NCBI RefSeq assembly: GCF_004339525.1
Contig: NZ_SMGE01000001.1
Span: 434,001-498,000, forward strand
From: Flavobacterium sp. 90
Lineage (GTDB): Bacteria; Bacteroidota; Bacteroidia; Flavobacteriales; Flavobacteriaceae
Reading direction: 5' to 3'
Length of the DNA: 64,000 bases
The translations under genes were made by a program, and so were the position numbers. Shown one piece after another: positions 16,733 through 25,600 of this stretch. Numbering within the stretch: the stretch's first letter is position 1; the number at the start of each line of letters is the position of its first letter. Below the pieces are notes generated by a model that was not told the origin of the DNA, searched no databases, and saw only the letters and a program-made list of their open reading frames with translations.

Positions 16733-18040
16733 ATGATCAATAAAAACATCTATATAATATTGCTCTTATTTTGTGCTTCGGTACACATAAAAGCACAACA
16801 AATACCAGCACCCAAACAAAGCAAATCGGTTTTGATTCTAAATGCAACGGCGCATTTAGGTAACGGAACTGTTATTCAAAATAGCGCGATTGGATTTAAA
16901 GACGGTAAAATTACTTTGGTTGCGGATGCTACAACTATCAGACTTGCGGCAAATGCTTATGACACAACAATTAATGCAAGTGGGAAACACGTTTACCCCG
17001 GATTTATCGTTCCTAACGCGACATTAGGTTTAGTCGAAATTGACGCTGTAAAATCATCAGACGATCAGGAAGAAATTGGAAGTTTTAATCCGAATGTGAG
17101 AAGTATTATCGCTTATAATTCTGAATCGAAAGTAGTAGAAACTGTTCGTCCAAATGGTGTTTTGATCGCTCAGGTTACACCTCGCGGTGGCCGAATTTCA
17201 GGAAGCTCTTCAGTAGTACAATTAGATGCCTGGAGCTGGAGTGATGCTATTATAAAAGAAAATGACGGAATTCATCTTAATTTTCCATCTGGTTTTAGAA
17301 GATCGGGAACTTGGTACGAACCGGGAATTATCGAAGCCAATAAAGATTATCCTAAACAAGCTGAAGAAGTTGCTACTTTTCTAAGAAATTCAAAAGCATA
17401 TAATCAAGATACGCCAAAAGAACGAAACCTGGTTCTGGAAGCTACAAAAGGACTTTTTGACGGAACACAAACACTTTATATTCATGCCGATGAAGAAAAA
17501 CAAATCGTAGATGCTATACAATTAGCCGTTGACAATCAAGTCAAAAAGATTGTTATTGTAGGCGGATTCGAAGCTTATAAATCTGCTGATATTTTACAAA
17601 AATATAATGTTGGTGTTCTCCTAAGACGTGTTCACGAATTGCCTACAAGCGACGATCAAGACGTAAATTTACCATATAAAATGGCTAAAATACTTACTGA
17701 TAAAGGAATTGTTGTTGGTCTTGAAAATAGTGGTGATCATGAACGTATGAGTGTTAGAAACCTTCCGTTTTTAGCAGGAACTTGTGCCGCTTTTGGTTTG
17801 GATAAAGAAAAGGCGTTACAACTTATTACTTCAAATACAGCAAAGTTATTAGGTATAGACGATACTTGTGGTACATTAGAAGCTGGAAAAGATGCTACGC
17901 TTTTTATCTCAGAAGGCGATGCGCTTGACATGAGAACTAATAAATTGACAAGTGCATTTATTCAGGGAAGAACCATTAATCTGGAAACCTTTCAAACCAA
18001 ATTGAATGATAAATTCAAAGCAAAATACAACCAGAAATAA
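16733..18040 (+). CDS. Exported amidohydrolase-like protein lacking the HxH metal site
   Basis: A 435-residue protein with a signal peptide (MINKNIYIILLLFCASVHIKAQ). It has the amidohydrolase beta-sandwich (SVLILNATAHLGNGTVIQNSAIGFKDGKITLV) and the C-terminal return (NTAKLLGIDDTCGTLEAGKDATLFISEGD) that marks imidazolonepropionase-like proteins. The strand that should carry HxH reads YPGFIVPNATLGL, and the later histidines are mostly missing (IVGGFEAYKS, GLENSGDHERM). Only YIHADEE keeps a histidine. It is probably a non-catalytic partner of the 996-residue protein encoded just upstream. A terminator follows at 18056. Confidence 0.88.
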   Translation: MINKNIYIILLLFCASVHIKAQQIPAPKQSKSVLILNATAHLGNGTVIQNSAIGFKDGKITLVADATTIRLAANAYDTTINASGKHVYPGFIVPNATLGLVEIDAVKSSDDQEEIGSFNPNVRSIIAYNSESKVVETVRPNGVLIAQVTPRGGRISGSSSVVQLDAWSWSDAIIKENDGIHLNFPSGFRRSGTWYEPGIIEANKDYPKQAEEVATFLRNSKAYNQDTPKERNLVLEATKGLFDGTQTLYIHADEEKQIVDAIQLAVDNQVKKIVIVGGFEAYKSADILQKYNVGVLLRRVHELPTSDDQDVNLPYKMAKILTDKGIVVGLENSGDHERMSVRNLPFLAGTCAAFGLDKEKALQLITSNTAKLLGIDDTCGTLEAGKDATLFISEGDALDMRTNKLTSAFIQGRTINLETFQTKLNDKFKAKYNQK

Positions 18041-18055
18041 ACAAACCATTTTTAT

Positions 18056-18096
18056 AAAAAAGGCATCATTTGAAAAATTCATCTGATGCCTTTTTT
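18056..18096 (+). terminator. Terminator of the amidohydrolase operon
   Basis: Stem AAAAAAGGCATCA / TGATGCCTTTTTT with a 15-base loop, followed by Ts, 16 bases after the stop codon. Confidence 0.85.
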
Positions 18097-18273
18097 ATTT
18101 ATAATTCTAATTATTTTGAATGTTTCACTAATTATTTAGACAGAATTACTCTTAAAAATAGAAATATTCTCACGCTTTTTTGTTAACAAATCTTTCAAAT
18201 ATCTCAAAATCTATTTTTTTGATTAACAAATTGTAAATTTTAAGTTCATTTTAACAAATACACGCAAAATTTA

Positions 18274-18340
18274 GGGGGTCAAATTTAAAAATTAACAAAA
18301 ATTAACCATTGAACTGTATTTTTTATAGGGGTGTCAATTG
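18274..18340 (+). promoter_or_regulatory. Direct G-rich repeats upstream of the ammonium transporter
   Basis: Two similar motifs, GGGGGTCAAATTT (18274) and GGGGTGTCAATTG (18328), lie 54 bases apart in otherwise AT-rich DNA 40-105 bases before the amt start. They are the only G runs in this gap and may be binding sites for a nitrogen-related regulator. I could not find a convincing -33/-7 pair or a sigma-54 (-24 GG, -12 GC) pair. Confidence 0.3.
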
Positions 18341-18378
18341 ATTTTATACTTTTATAAAAAATTTAAAACTAAATAACT

Positions 18379-19695
18379 ATGCGAAAAATTATTTTAAGTG
18401 TGATTCTTATCACTATTTTGGTACTAACCTTTATTTCGAACTTTATCCTGACTGACAACCCAATTCCGGCTGAAGCTGTAAAGTTTGATACAGGAGATAC
18501 AGCTTGGATGATCGTAGCAACTGCATTTGTATTGCTTATGACACCAGGACTAGGATTTTTCTACGGAGGAATGGTAGGTAAGAAAAACGTTATCAGCACC
18601 ATGCTACAAAGTTTTATGGCAATGGTAATTGTTACTATATTATGGGTTATTGTTGCTTTTGGCTTAGCTTTCGGACCAACTATTGGCGGAATCATTGGAA
18701 ATCCACTTCCAAATTTATTCTTTCAAGGCGTTGGTACTAGTACTGCCTGGAGTCTTGCACCAACAATTCCTTTCATGTTATTCGCATTATTTCAAGCAAA
18801 ATTTGCCATCATTACTCCTGCATTAATTACAGGTGCTTTTGCAGAGCGTGTACGTTTCTGGGCTTATTTATTATTCATGGTTTTATTTATATTAATTATA
18901 TACGCTCCATTAGCACACATGACGTGGCATCCTGATGGATATTTCTTTAAAATGGGAGTTCTAGACTTCGCTGGTGGAACTGTAGTACACATGAGTGCTG
19001 GTTGGGCTGCATTAGCAGGAGCGATCTTCTTAGGAAAAAGAAAAGTTCAAAAAGTAAATCCTGCAAGAATCACTTATGTATTATTAGGAACAGGTTTATT
19101 ATGGTTTGGATGGTTTGGTTTCAACGCAGGTTCTGCTTTAGGATCTAACGGTTTAGCTGTACAGGCTTTAGGAACTACAACTGTTGCTGCTGCCGCTGCT
19201 GCAATGGCATGGGTTTTCCTTGATAAAATCATCGGACATAAATTATCTGCACTTGGAGCTTGTATTGGAGCTGTTGTAGGTCTTGTTGCTATTACTCCTG
19301 CTGCAGGTTTCGTAAGTATTCCTCATGCTATTTTCATAGGAGCTTTTGCTGCAATCGTTAGTAATATTGTAGTAAGCAAATTCCCTAAAGGAAAAATTGA
19401 TGATGCATTAGATGTATTTGCTTGTCACGGTGTTGGTGGTATGGTTGGTATGTTGTTGACAGGAGTTTTTGCTTCAAAAGCAATTAACCCAGCTGTTGGA
19501 GATAATCAAGGTTTGATTTTCGGAACTCCAACTTTATTTATCAATCAATTAATTGCTTTGGTTGCGGTTTCAATCTTTGCTTTTGTAGGCTCATATATTT
19601 TATTCTTTGTTGTAAATAAAATTACGCCACTAAGAGTTACTGAAGAAAAAGAAGAATTAGGATTAGACATCTCTCAACACGGAGAATTCTTATAA
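18379..19695 (+). CDS. amt: Ammonium transporter, Amt family
   Basis: A 438-residue channel protein. The N-terminus starts with a long hydrophobic helix and a periplasmic segment (DNPIPAEAVKFDTGDTAWMIVATAFVLLM). The Amt/Rh fold of eleven membrane helices follows. The twin pore histidines are visible as VVHMSAGWAA (His204) and ACHGVGGMVG (His350), and the family signature DFAGGTVVH is intact. It imports ammonium at low concentration. No glnK/PII gene is directly linked; a terminator follows the stop. Upstream by kilobases is the nrf operon, which makes ammonium, but there is no evidence they are co-regulated. Confidence 0.96.
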   Translation: MRKIILSVILITILVLTFISNFILTDNPIPAEAVKFDTGDTAWMIVATAFVLLMTPGLGFFYGGMVGKKNVISTMLQSFMAMVIVTILWVIVAFGLAFGPTIGGIIGNPLPNLFFQGVGTSTAWSLAPTIPFMLFALFQAKFAIITPALITGAFAERVRFWAYLLFMVLFILIIYAPLAHMTWHPDGYFFKMGVLDFAGGTVVHMSAGWAALAGAIFLGKRKVQKVNPARITYVLLGTGLLWFGWFGFNAGSALGSNGLAVQALGTTTVAAAAAAMAWVFLDKIIGHKLSALGACIGAVVGLVAITPAAGFVSIPHAIFIGAFAAIVSNIVVSKFPKGKIDDALDVFACHGVGGMVGMLLTGVFASKAINPAVGDNQGLIFGTPTLFINQLIALVAVSIFAFVGSYILFFVVNKITPLRVTEEKEELGLDISQHGEFL

Positions 19696-19724
19696 GAAAT
19701 TAAATCCCCCCTTTTGCCTAAATA

Positions 19725-19757
19725 AAATCCCTCTGAGTTTTAGCTTAGAGGGATTTT
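19725..19757 (+). terminator. Terminator after amt
   Basis: Stem AAATCCCTCT..AG paired with CT..AGAGGGATTT around a short T-rich loop, followed by Ts. Confidence 0.85.
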
Positions 19758-20038
19758 TGTTTTCAAGAAGATGTAGTAGAGGAAAGATTATAGAAGCAAG
19801 ATGTTAGAAGCAAGAATATAGAGTAAAGAAAATAGAATATAGAGATTAGATAATAGATTTTAGAAAATGACTAAATAAAAAAGCACTCTCAGTTTGTTAC
19901 TAAGAGTGCTTTTTACTTTGAATTAATTTCAACCCTTTATTATAATTTTAGATTTCAGATTGTAGATTTTAGATTTCCGTATAAACTATTGTCTATTTTC
20001 TATACTCTAAAATCTATTATCTTGCTTCTTAAAAAGAC
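19758..20038. repeat. Short repeat region with a second terminator between amt and dsbD
   Basis: Contains a strong hairpin AAAAAGCACTCT..AG / CT..AGAGTGCTTTTT at 19878-19914 that can end the leftward dsbD transcript or the rightward amt transcript. Around it are low-complexity pieces (TAGAAGCAAGAT, ATAGATTTTAGAA on the left; TCTAAAATCTATTATC, TTGCTTCTT on the right) that form loose long-range inverted repeats about 200 bases apart. No gene. Confidence 0.6.
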
Positions 20039-22138
20039 CTATTTAAAATTCCCAATTCCTTCTTTCAGCCAATGCAAATATTCATCAGCGCTAACATAAC
20101 TAATCGTAGGTTTTGAACTGTTTAGGTTCTTTCCTTCCAAGTCAGTTATAACATATAAAGGCTGTGTATTTGTTTTATATTTTGAGATCATAAAATCTGT
20201 CCATTTATCACCAACCGTAATAATTTTATCACCAGATTTAGTTACAAACTGCTCTTCTATTGGCAATTCACGTTTATCATCTACATAAAGCGAAATCAAA
20301 ACAACCTCATTTTTTAAGATTGGTAAAATAGTTGGTTCAGACCAAACATTGTTTTCCATTTTTCGGCAATTTACACAAGCATAACCTGTAAAATCAAGCA
20401 TAATTGGTTTATTGATTGATTTTGCATAAGCTAATCCATCTTCGTAATCATGAAAAACCATAATCCCATGTGGACCTAATTCTGCTCCGTCAGGTAAACC
20501 TTTTGCCGATTCTGCACTAACATTTGAATTTGACGAACCACCTACTCCAAACGGACTTTCGCTATATTGTGGTGGTGGTGGAAAAGCACTGATTAATTTC
20601 AAAGGCGCTCCCCAAAGTCCAGGAATTAAATATACTGTAAACACAAGCGTAAGCAATCCTAAATACAATCTGCCTACAGAAATATGATGCAACGGACTAT
20701 CGTGTGGCAATGAAATTTTTCCGAATAAATACAATGTCAGAGCTGCAAAAATGGCGATCCAAATTGCGATAAATACTTCTCTTTCTAAAAAGTGCAATTG
20801 AAGCACTAAATCAGCATTTGATAAAAATTTAAACGCTAATGCTAATTCTAAAAATCCTAAAACTACTTTTACTGTATTCAACCATCCACCAGATTTTGGT
20901 AATGAATTTAACCATCCCGGGAACATTGCAAACAACATAAAAGGTAAGGCTAATGCCAATGAGAATCCTAACATTCCAACTATCGGAGCGATTCCACCGT
21001 TTGAAGCTGCTTCAACTAATAATGTTCCAACGATTGGTCCTGTACAAGAAAAAGATACAATTGCCAAAGCCAAAGCCATAAACAATATCCCAACTAATCC
21101 GCCTCTGTCTGCTTGTTGATCTGCTTTGTTTGCCCATGAATTTGGTAACATAATTTCGAAAGCTCCCAAAAACGAAGTAGCAAAAATGATCAATATCACG
21201 AAGAAAATTAAGTTAAACCAAACATCTGTAGACAAAGCATTTAATGCATCTGCACCAAATACTTTAGTAACAATTAAACCTAGAACAACATAAATAGCAA
21301 TTATTGAAAAACCATAAATAATAGCATTTCTAATTCCTTTTGCCCTGCTTTTACTTTGTTTCGTAAAGAAACTTACCGTCATTGGAATCATCGGGAACAC
21401 ACAAGGCGTCAACAATGCAGCAAATCCCGAAATAAACGCTACGAAAAAGATCGACCATAAACTTCTTGTTGGAGCTGGTGCAGGAATTTCTTCTTTTGCC
21501 GGAGCTTCAGCAACTTCAGTTTTTGAAGTCTCTGTTTTAGCAGTTTCTACAACTGGTTTTACCGTATCAACAGCCAAACCTGTAACTTTAGTTTCATCTA
21601 ATTTTGATTCTGCTACAGTTGCAACTGCGTCCATTTTGAAAGTAGACGGAATTGCTATTGAGAATTTTTTATTCGAATTGATACAAACTTCTTTACAAAC
21701 CTGAAAATCAAAATCAACATCAACCGTTTTTAAATTTGGGTTAATGATTTTTATTTCCTGTTCGATATGAGCTTTACCTTCAAAGAAAGTTTCGTTTACT
21801 CCAAAAACGTCATTAAAAGCAGTTTTTGTTTTTCCTTCTTTGGCTTTGCCAACAAGTTCATAATTTCCTTTTTGATTTTTAAATGTAATTTCCAACGCAA
21901 GCGGACCACCTTCTGGAGTAAACTGCGAATACATATGCCAGTCTTTTTCGATTGTTCCATCAAAAACCAAAACAGCATTGTTTCCTGATTTTTTTTCAAT
22001 TTTAGAAGTCCATTTTACCGGCTCCAGAATTTGAGCATTCCCTTTTGCAAAAGCAAACAAGAAAAGCAGTAAAAATAAAATGTGTTTAGTCCAAGTATTT
22101 TTCGGCATTATCGTTTGATGGTATTGATTAAATTTCAT
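20039..22138 (-). CDS. dsbD: Thiol:disulfide interchange protein DsbD
   Basis: A 699-residue electron-transport protein. A signal peptide ends at NAQ (residue 36). An N-terminal DsbD-alpha-like domain follows, with a cysteine pair in QVCKEVC (Cys148 and Cys152). After a Pro/Glu/Ala-rich linker the membrane domain of about eight helices holds the redox cysteines in LLTPCVFPMIPM (Cys246) and FSCTGPIVGTLL (near 366). The C-terminal thioredoxin domain has GYACVNCRKME (CxxC near 588). It passes electrons from cytoplasmic thioredoxin to periplasmic thiol proteins and supports cytochrome c maturation. Its ATG overlaps the tilS stop as ATGA. The ATG at residue 11 is an alternative start. Confidence 0.94.
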   Translation of the reverse strand: MKFNQYHQTIMPKNTWTKHILFLLLFLFAFAKGNAQILEPVKWTSKIEKKSGNNAVLVFDGTIEKDWHMYSQFTPEGGPLALEITFKNQKGNYELVGKAKEGKTKTAFNDVFGVNETFFEGKAHIEQEIKIINPNLKTVDVDFDFQVCKEVCINSNKKFSIAIPSTFKMDAVATVAESKLDETKVTGLAVDTVKPVVETAKTETSKTEVAEAPAKEEIPAPAPTRSLWSIFFVAFISGFAALLTPCVFPMIPMTVSFFTKQSKSRAKGIRNAIIYGFSIIAIYVVLGLIVTKVFGADALNALSTDVWFNLIFFVILIIFATSFLGAFEIMLPNSWANKADQQADRGGLVGILFMALALAIVSFSCTGPIVGTLLVEAASNGGIAPIVGMLGFSLALALPFMLFAMFPGWLNSLPKSGGWLNTVKVVLGFLELALAFKFLSNADLVLQLHFLEREVFIAIWIAIFAALTLYLFGKISLPHDSPLHHISVGRLYLGLLTLVFTVYLIPGLWGAPLKLISAFPPPPQYSESPFGVGGSSNSNVSAESAKGLPDGAELGPHGIMVFHDYEDGLAYAKSINKPIMLDFTGYACVNCRKMENNVWSEPTILPILKNEVVLISLYVDDKRELPIEEQFVTKSGDKIITVGDKWTDFMISKYKTNTQPLYVITDLEGKNLNSSKPTISYVSADEYLHWLKEGIGNFK

Positions 22139-23448
22139 GATTGTAATTCAATTTTAAGTATTCTATTTGTGGTATTCTCAATTTTAAAGCGTTCGTCCTG
22201 TCTGATTCCAATAACCCAAACAATTTGATTATCAGAACACAAAATCCATATTTTTTCTTTTTCAATCAGTGATAATTTCTCATCTTTAAAAAGCTTACTT
22301 ACTTTTTTAGACTTTCCCTGCATTCCAAAAGGATGAAAAACATCCCCTTCATTCCATTTACGCAAAATCAAAGGGAATTGGATTTTTTCAGCGTCCACAA
22401 ATATAGCTTTATTTGAATCTATAGTAATGTCGTCTACTTGACAAAGCCTTAATTTTAAGGGAAAATTAACGTCTTGGTCACTTTCCTGAATTTCAAATTC
22501 TTCTTTCTCTGAGATTTCAGAAATTGGACTCAAAATCAACGTATCTCTGTTTTTCAACAATCTAAATTCAGCCGAAATTACTTGCTTTCCTGATTGACTA
22601 TCTACCAAATCATAAATATCATTCCAAGCCAAAAAGCCAAATTCATTCAGCCATTGATACAAATAGGATTTATAATTGGGTAGTTTTTTTAGTTGATTTA
22701 GATCAAAATGTATATCATCACCAACTTCACTTGCCACCTGTTGATAAATCATAATAGACGCATCTTCAACCATTATTTGAGATTCCTGCAAATAAGATTG
22801 TGTTTTTTGAAAAGCATTCAAAAAGTTGGGATTGATTTCTTTTAACATCGGAACTAAATCATGTCGAATTTTATTCCGAAGATATTTATTGGACGCATTG
22901 CTGCTGTCTTCTCGCCAGTCGATATTATTTTCCTGCGCATATTTCAGGATTTCGTCTCTGGAAAATGGCAAAAGCGAACGAATAAGTCGGTCATTTTCTT
23001 CCGGAATTCCAATTAATCCGTCTAATCCCGTTCCTCGCGTTAGATTAATTATAAAAGTTTCGAGATTATCATCGGCATGATGCGCTGTTAAAATATAGTC
23101 GAAATTCTCAGTTTCCAGAAGTTCATAAAACCAACTGTATCGCAACTCGCGTGCTGCAACCTGAGTCGATAATTTATAGTCTTTTGCAAAAGCTTCGGTA
23201 TCAAATTGTGTAACAAAAACAGGAATTTCATTTTGATCACAATAATTCTGAATAAAACTCTGATCGCCAAAACTTTCTAATCCGCGCAATTGAAAATTAC
23301 AATGCAAAACGGCAATTTCATACGGTAATTGCTGTAATAAATGCAATAAAACCATACTGTCTAATCCGCCGCTAACTGCTAGAAATAGTTTTTTATTTTC
23401 CAAAAATGGAAATCTGGACGAGATGTGATTTTGAAATTTTGAAAACAT
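22135..23448 (-). CDS. tilS: tRNA(Ile)-lysidine synthetase TilS
   Basis: A 437-residue enzyme that converts cytidine at the wobble position of the AUA-reading tRNA(Ile) into lysidine. The PP-loop ATPase motif SGGLDS is at residues 26-31, followed by VLHCNFQLRG and the AARELRYSWF and TAHHADDNLET motifs. A C-terminal TilS domain ends with LRKWNEGDVFHPFGMQGKSKK and IWVLxxD-like segments. Full length for the Bacteroidota type. The stop codon overlaps the dsbD start by four bases, so the two are translated from one message; the pairing is probably only positional. Confidence 0.95.
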   Translation of the reverse strand: MFSKFQNHISSRFPFLENKKLFLAVSGGLDSMVLLHLLQQLPYEIAVLHCNFQLRGLESFGDQSFIQNYCDQNEIPVFVTQFDTEAFAKDYKLSTQVAARELRYSWFYELLETENFDYILTAHHADDNLETFIINLTRGTGLDGLIGIPEENDRLIRSLLPFSRDEILKYAQENNIDWREDSSNASNKYLRNKIRHDLVPMLKEINPNFLNAFQKTQSYLQESQIMVEDASIMIYQQVASEVGDDIHFDLNQLKKLPNYKSYLYQWLNEFGFLAWNDIYDLVDSQSGKQVISAEFRLLKNRDTLILSPISEISEKEEFEIQESDQDVNFPLKLRLCQVDDITIDSNKAIFVDAEKIQFPLILRKWNEGDVFHPFGMQGKSKKVSKLFKDEKLSLIEKEKIWILCSDNQIVWVIGIRQDERFKIENTTNRILKIELQS

Positions 23449-23780
23449 GTGATAAAAGTAGAAAATTAAATTCGATCTATTTTTAAATGAATTGTTAAGC
23501 GTGTGTTTTTGCCATGAATTTTATTTTTTTTTTGCCACGAATTACACGAATTTTATCGAATTATTTTCTCGCAGATTATGCATATTTATTTTTCTTGCCA
23601 CTGATTAAAATGATTTACACAGATTTTTTAATCATTTTTAATCTTTTAATCTGTGGCTAATATTTTTTTCGCCGCGAATTTCACAAATTAGCACGAATTT
23701 CTTTTTCTCGCAGATTATGCATATTTATTTTTCTTGCCACTGATTAAAATGATTTACACAGATTTTTTAATCATTTATCT
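23449..23780. repeat. Mosaic repeat region with a 74-base direct repeat
   Basis: A 74-base block starting TTTTCTCGCAGATTATGC occurs twice without a mismatch, at 23564-23637 and 23703-23776 (period 139). Pieces of the R4 family are interleaved (TTGCCACGAATTACACGAA, CTGATTAAAATGATTTACAC, TTAATCTGTGGCTAA). The first two recur as mirror-image forms elsewhere in the window (about 34130-34210, 42360-42690). No coding potential. Confidence 0.8.
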
Positions 23781-23929
23781 TAGCGTAGTCCCTAAGGGAC
23801 ATTTTTACTAAACTTTTATTCTTTCTTTTTACCAATATTTAAATCCTAACGGATTATATCTCGTAGAGATTATATATTGGTAAAAACACAAAGACAATCA
23901 CTGAATAATGTCGCGTAGGGACTACACTA
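23781..23929. repeat. Nested inverted repeat related to the 4064-4217 element
   Basis: Outer arms TAGCGTAGTCCCTA (23781) and TAGGGACTACACTA (23916). Inner arms TTTTTACCAATAT (23826-23838) and ATATTGGTAAAAA (23874-23886). Inside these are two small hairpins (AATCC-TAAC-GGATT and ATCTC-GTA-GAGAT). The TACCAATATTT motif is shared with the 4064-4217 element. The remaining bases to 23993 carry an R4 arm (AATTCGTGGCGAAAAAAA). Confidence 0.7.
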
Positions 23930-23993
23930 TAATTCATAACTACCAATCGCGAAAAAAATTTGTGTTAATTCGTGTAATTCGTGGCGAAAAAAA

Positions 23994-25304
23994 TTACTGC
24001 AAAACCTCATGCATCGCTTTCGCCTTCAATAAACATTCTTCGTATTCTTTTTCAGGAATTGAAAGCGATGTAATGGCGCTTCCAACAGAAAATGAAACAT
24101 ATTTATTTTCCTGATTGTACAAAATACTTCTTATTACAACATTAAAATCAAAATCACCTTCGGGAGTAAAATATCCAACTGATCCGCTGTATAATCCGCG
24201 TTTTGTTTCTTCCAGATTTTCGATGATATTCATAACCGAAATTTTTGGCGCTCCGGTCATACTTCCCATTGGGAAAGTCGTTTTCAGAACTTCTATTGGT
24301 GAATATTGAGGATCTATTTTAGATGTTATAGTCGAAATCATTTGATGCACTTGCAGAAACGAATAGATTTTACAAAGCTCTGTAACTTCAACAGAACCTT
24401 TTTGTGCGGTATGCGACAAATCATTACGAACAAGATCTGTAATCATAATATTTTCGGCACGTTCTTTTGCGTCGGATTCTAAATATTGTTTTGATTTTTC
24501 GTCTTCTATTGGATCTGAAGATCGTTTTGAAGTTCCTTTTATAGGTTGGGAAATCAAAGTTTCTCCTGATTTTTTCAGATATCTTTCCGGTGAAGCCGAA
24601 AGTAAATATTGTTTGTGATTTTTGAAGAAAACCGAAAAAGGCGCTTGTGAAATGGCATTCAGTTTCTCAAACTTTTCTAATGGATTTATAATCGCATTTT
24701 CAGCAAAAAATTCCATACAAAAATTAGCTTCATACATATCTCCTTTATGAATATGATCAAGCATTTTTGTTACTTTTTCTACATATAAATCTTTTGAAAT
24801 TCTTTGTTCAATTTCCAAAGATTCCTGACTTCTAACTTCTAACTTTTCACTTTGAACAATTTCCTCAAAATCATCTTCAACCTCATCATCACAAAGAAAT
24901 AAATATTGAATTTCAAGCTGATTTTCTTTCAATAAGAATATTTTTTTTGGCTGAAAGAAAAACATATCCGGAAAATCTAAACCATCAAAATTAGCTGATT
25001 TTAAATCTTCAATATCATTTTTCAGATCGTAAGTCAAATACCCAAAAAGCCAGTCTTTTGTAGTTTGCTGATATTGTTTAAGATCTTCAAAAGCATTATG
25101 AAAATCGGTTTTCAAAGATGTAAAAGCATCTACAGCCAACACACAATTGAAGTTTGAATATCCTTGTGGATAAGAATTACTGTCCAAAAAAACGACCTCA
25201 CGAAATTGTTGTGACCAAGCTAGAAGTTGTTGTTTAAACTGCTCTGGATTTGAAATATGCTTATGAATTGAAACTCTCAAAAATGGGTAAATTTTAGACT
25301 TCAA
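23994..25304 (-). CDS. pabB: Aminodeoxychorismate synthase component I (PabB-like chorismate-binding enzyme)
   Basis: A 436-residue chorismate-utilising enzyme of the PabB/TrpE family. The chorismate-binding C-terminal domain begins near residue 165 (DLYVEKVTKMLDHIHKGDMYEANFCMEF) and shows LLSASPERYLK, PIKGTSKR, ENIMITDLVRNDLS, GSMTGAPKISVMNIIE and GLYSGSVGYF. The PIKGT lysine is typical of the PabB branch that makes 4-amino-4-deoxychorismate for folate, so I favour PabB over TrpE. No tryptophan genes are nearby. The start is uncertain: the frame opens at a TTG (25304) and there is no ATG before the conserved region, so a non-ATG start is implied. Confidence 0.9.
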   Translation of the reverse strand: MKSKIYPFLRVSIHKHISNPEQFKQQLLAWSQQFREVVFLDSNSYPQGYSNFNCVLAVDAFTSLKTDFHNAFEDLKQYQQTTKDWLFGYLTYDLKNDIEDLKSANFDGLDFPDMFFFQPKKIFLLKENQLEIQYLFLCDDEVEDDFEEIVQSEKLEVRSQESLEIEQRISKDLYVEKVTKMLDHIHKGDMYEANFCMEFFAENAIINPLEKFEKLNAISQAPFSVFFKNHKQYLLSASPERYLKKSGETLISQPIKGTSKRSSDPIEDEKSKQYLESDAKERAENIMITDLVRNDLSHTAQKGSVEVTELCKIYSFLQVHQMISTITSKIDPQYSPIEVLKTTFPMGSMTGAPKISVMNIIENLEETKRGLYSGSVGYFTPEGDFDFNVVIRSILYNQENKYVSFSVGSAITSLSIPEKEYEECLLKAKAMHEVLQ

Positions 25305-25600
25305 AATTACGACAAAAAAAATCCTTCAATAAAATAATCCTCAAAAAATATTGGCTTTCCGCAATTACGGAGAAAACCTAAAATAAAACATTAAAACTGT
25401 TAATAAAACAACAATTTCGTAAGGAAAAATTCGTTATATTTGATATAGCATTATTGAAATCTTAAAATAAGATTATAAAGATGGTAAAATTCTCAATAGA
25501 ACAGCTTTAAAATTGGACTTTCACTTTATTAGAGAATTTAGATTGTAACGTTTTCCAAAAATAAATTATACATTTTTAACCCATTAAAAATTCTAGTATT
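25305..25600 (+). promoter_or_regulatory. Region upstream of the DoxX-like gene, with a -7 box
   Basis: A TATATTTG box lies at 25435-25442. No TTG is found 17-23 bases upstream. If used, it gives an untranslated leader of about 150 bases before the ATG at 25601. The leader is AT-rich; a short MVKFSIEQL frame at 25480 is probably chance. Confidence 0.4.

Noticed and set aside
18241..18378. Sigma-54 promoter upstream of amt
   Set aside because: No GG/GC pair with the -24/-12 spacing; only G runs and AT-rich DNA were seen.
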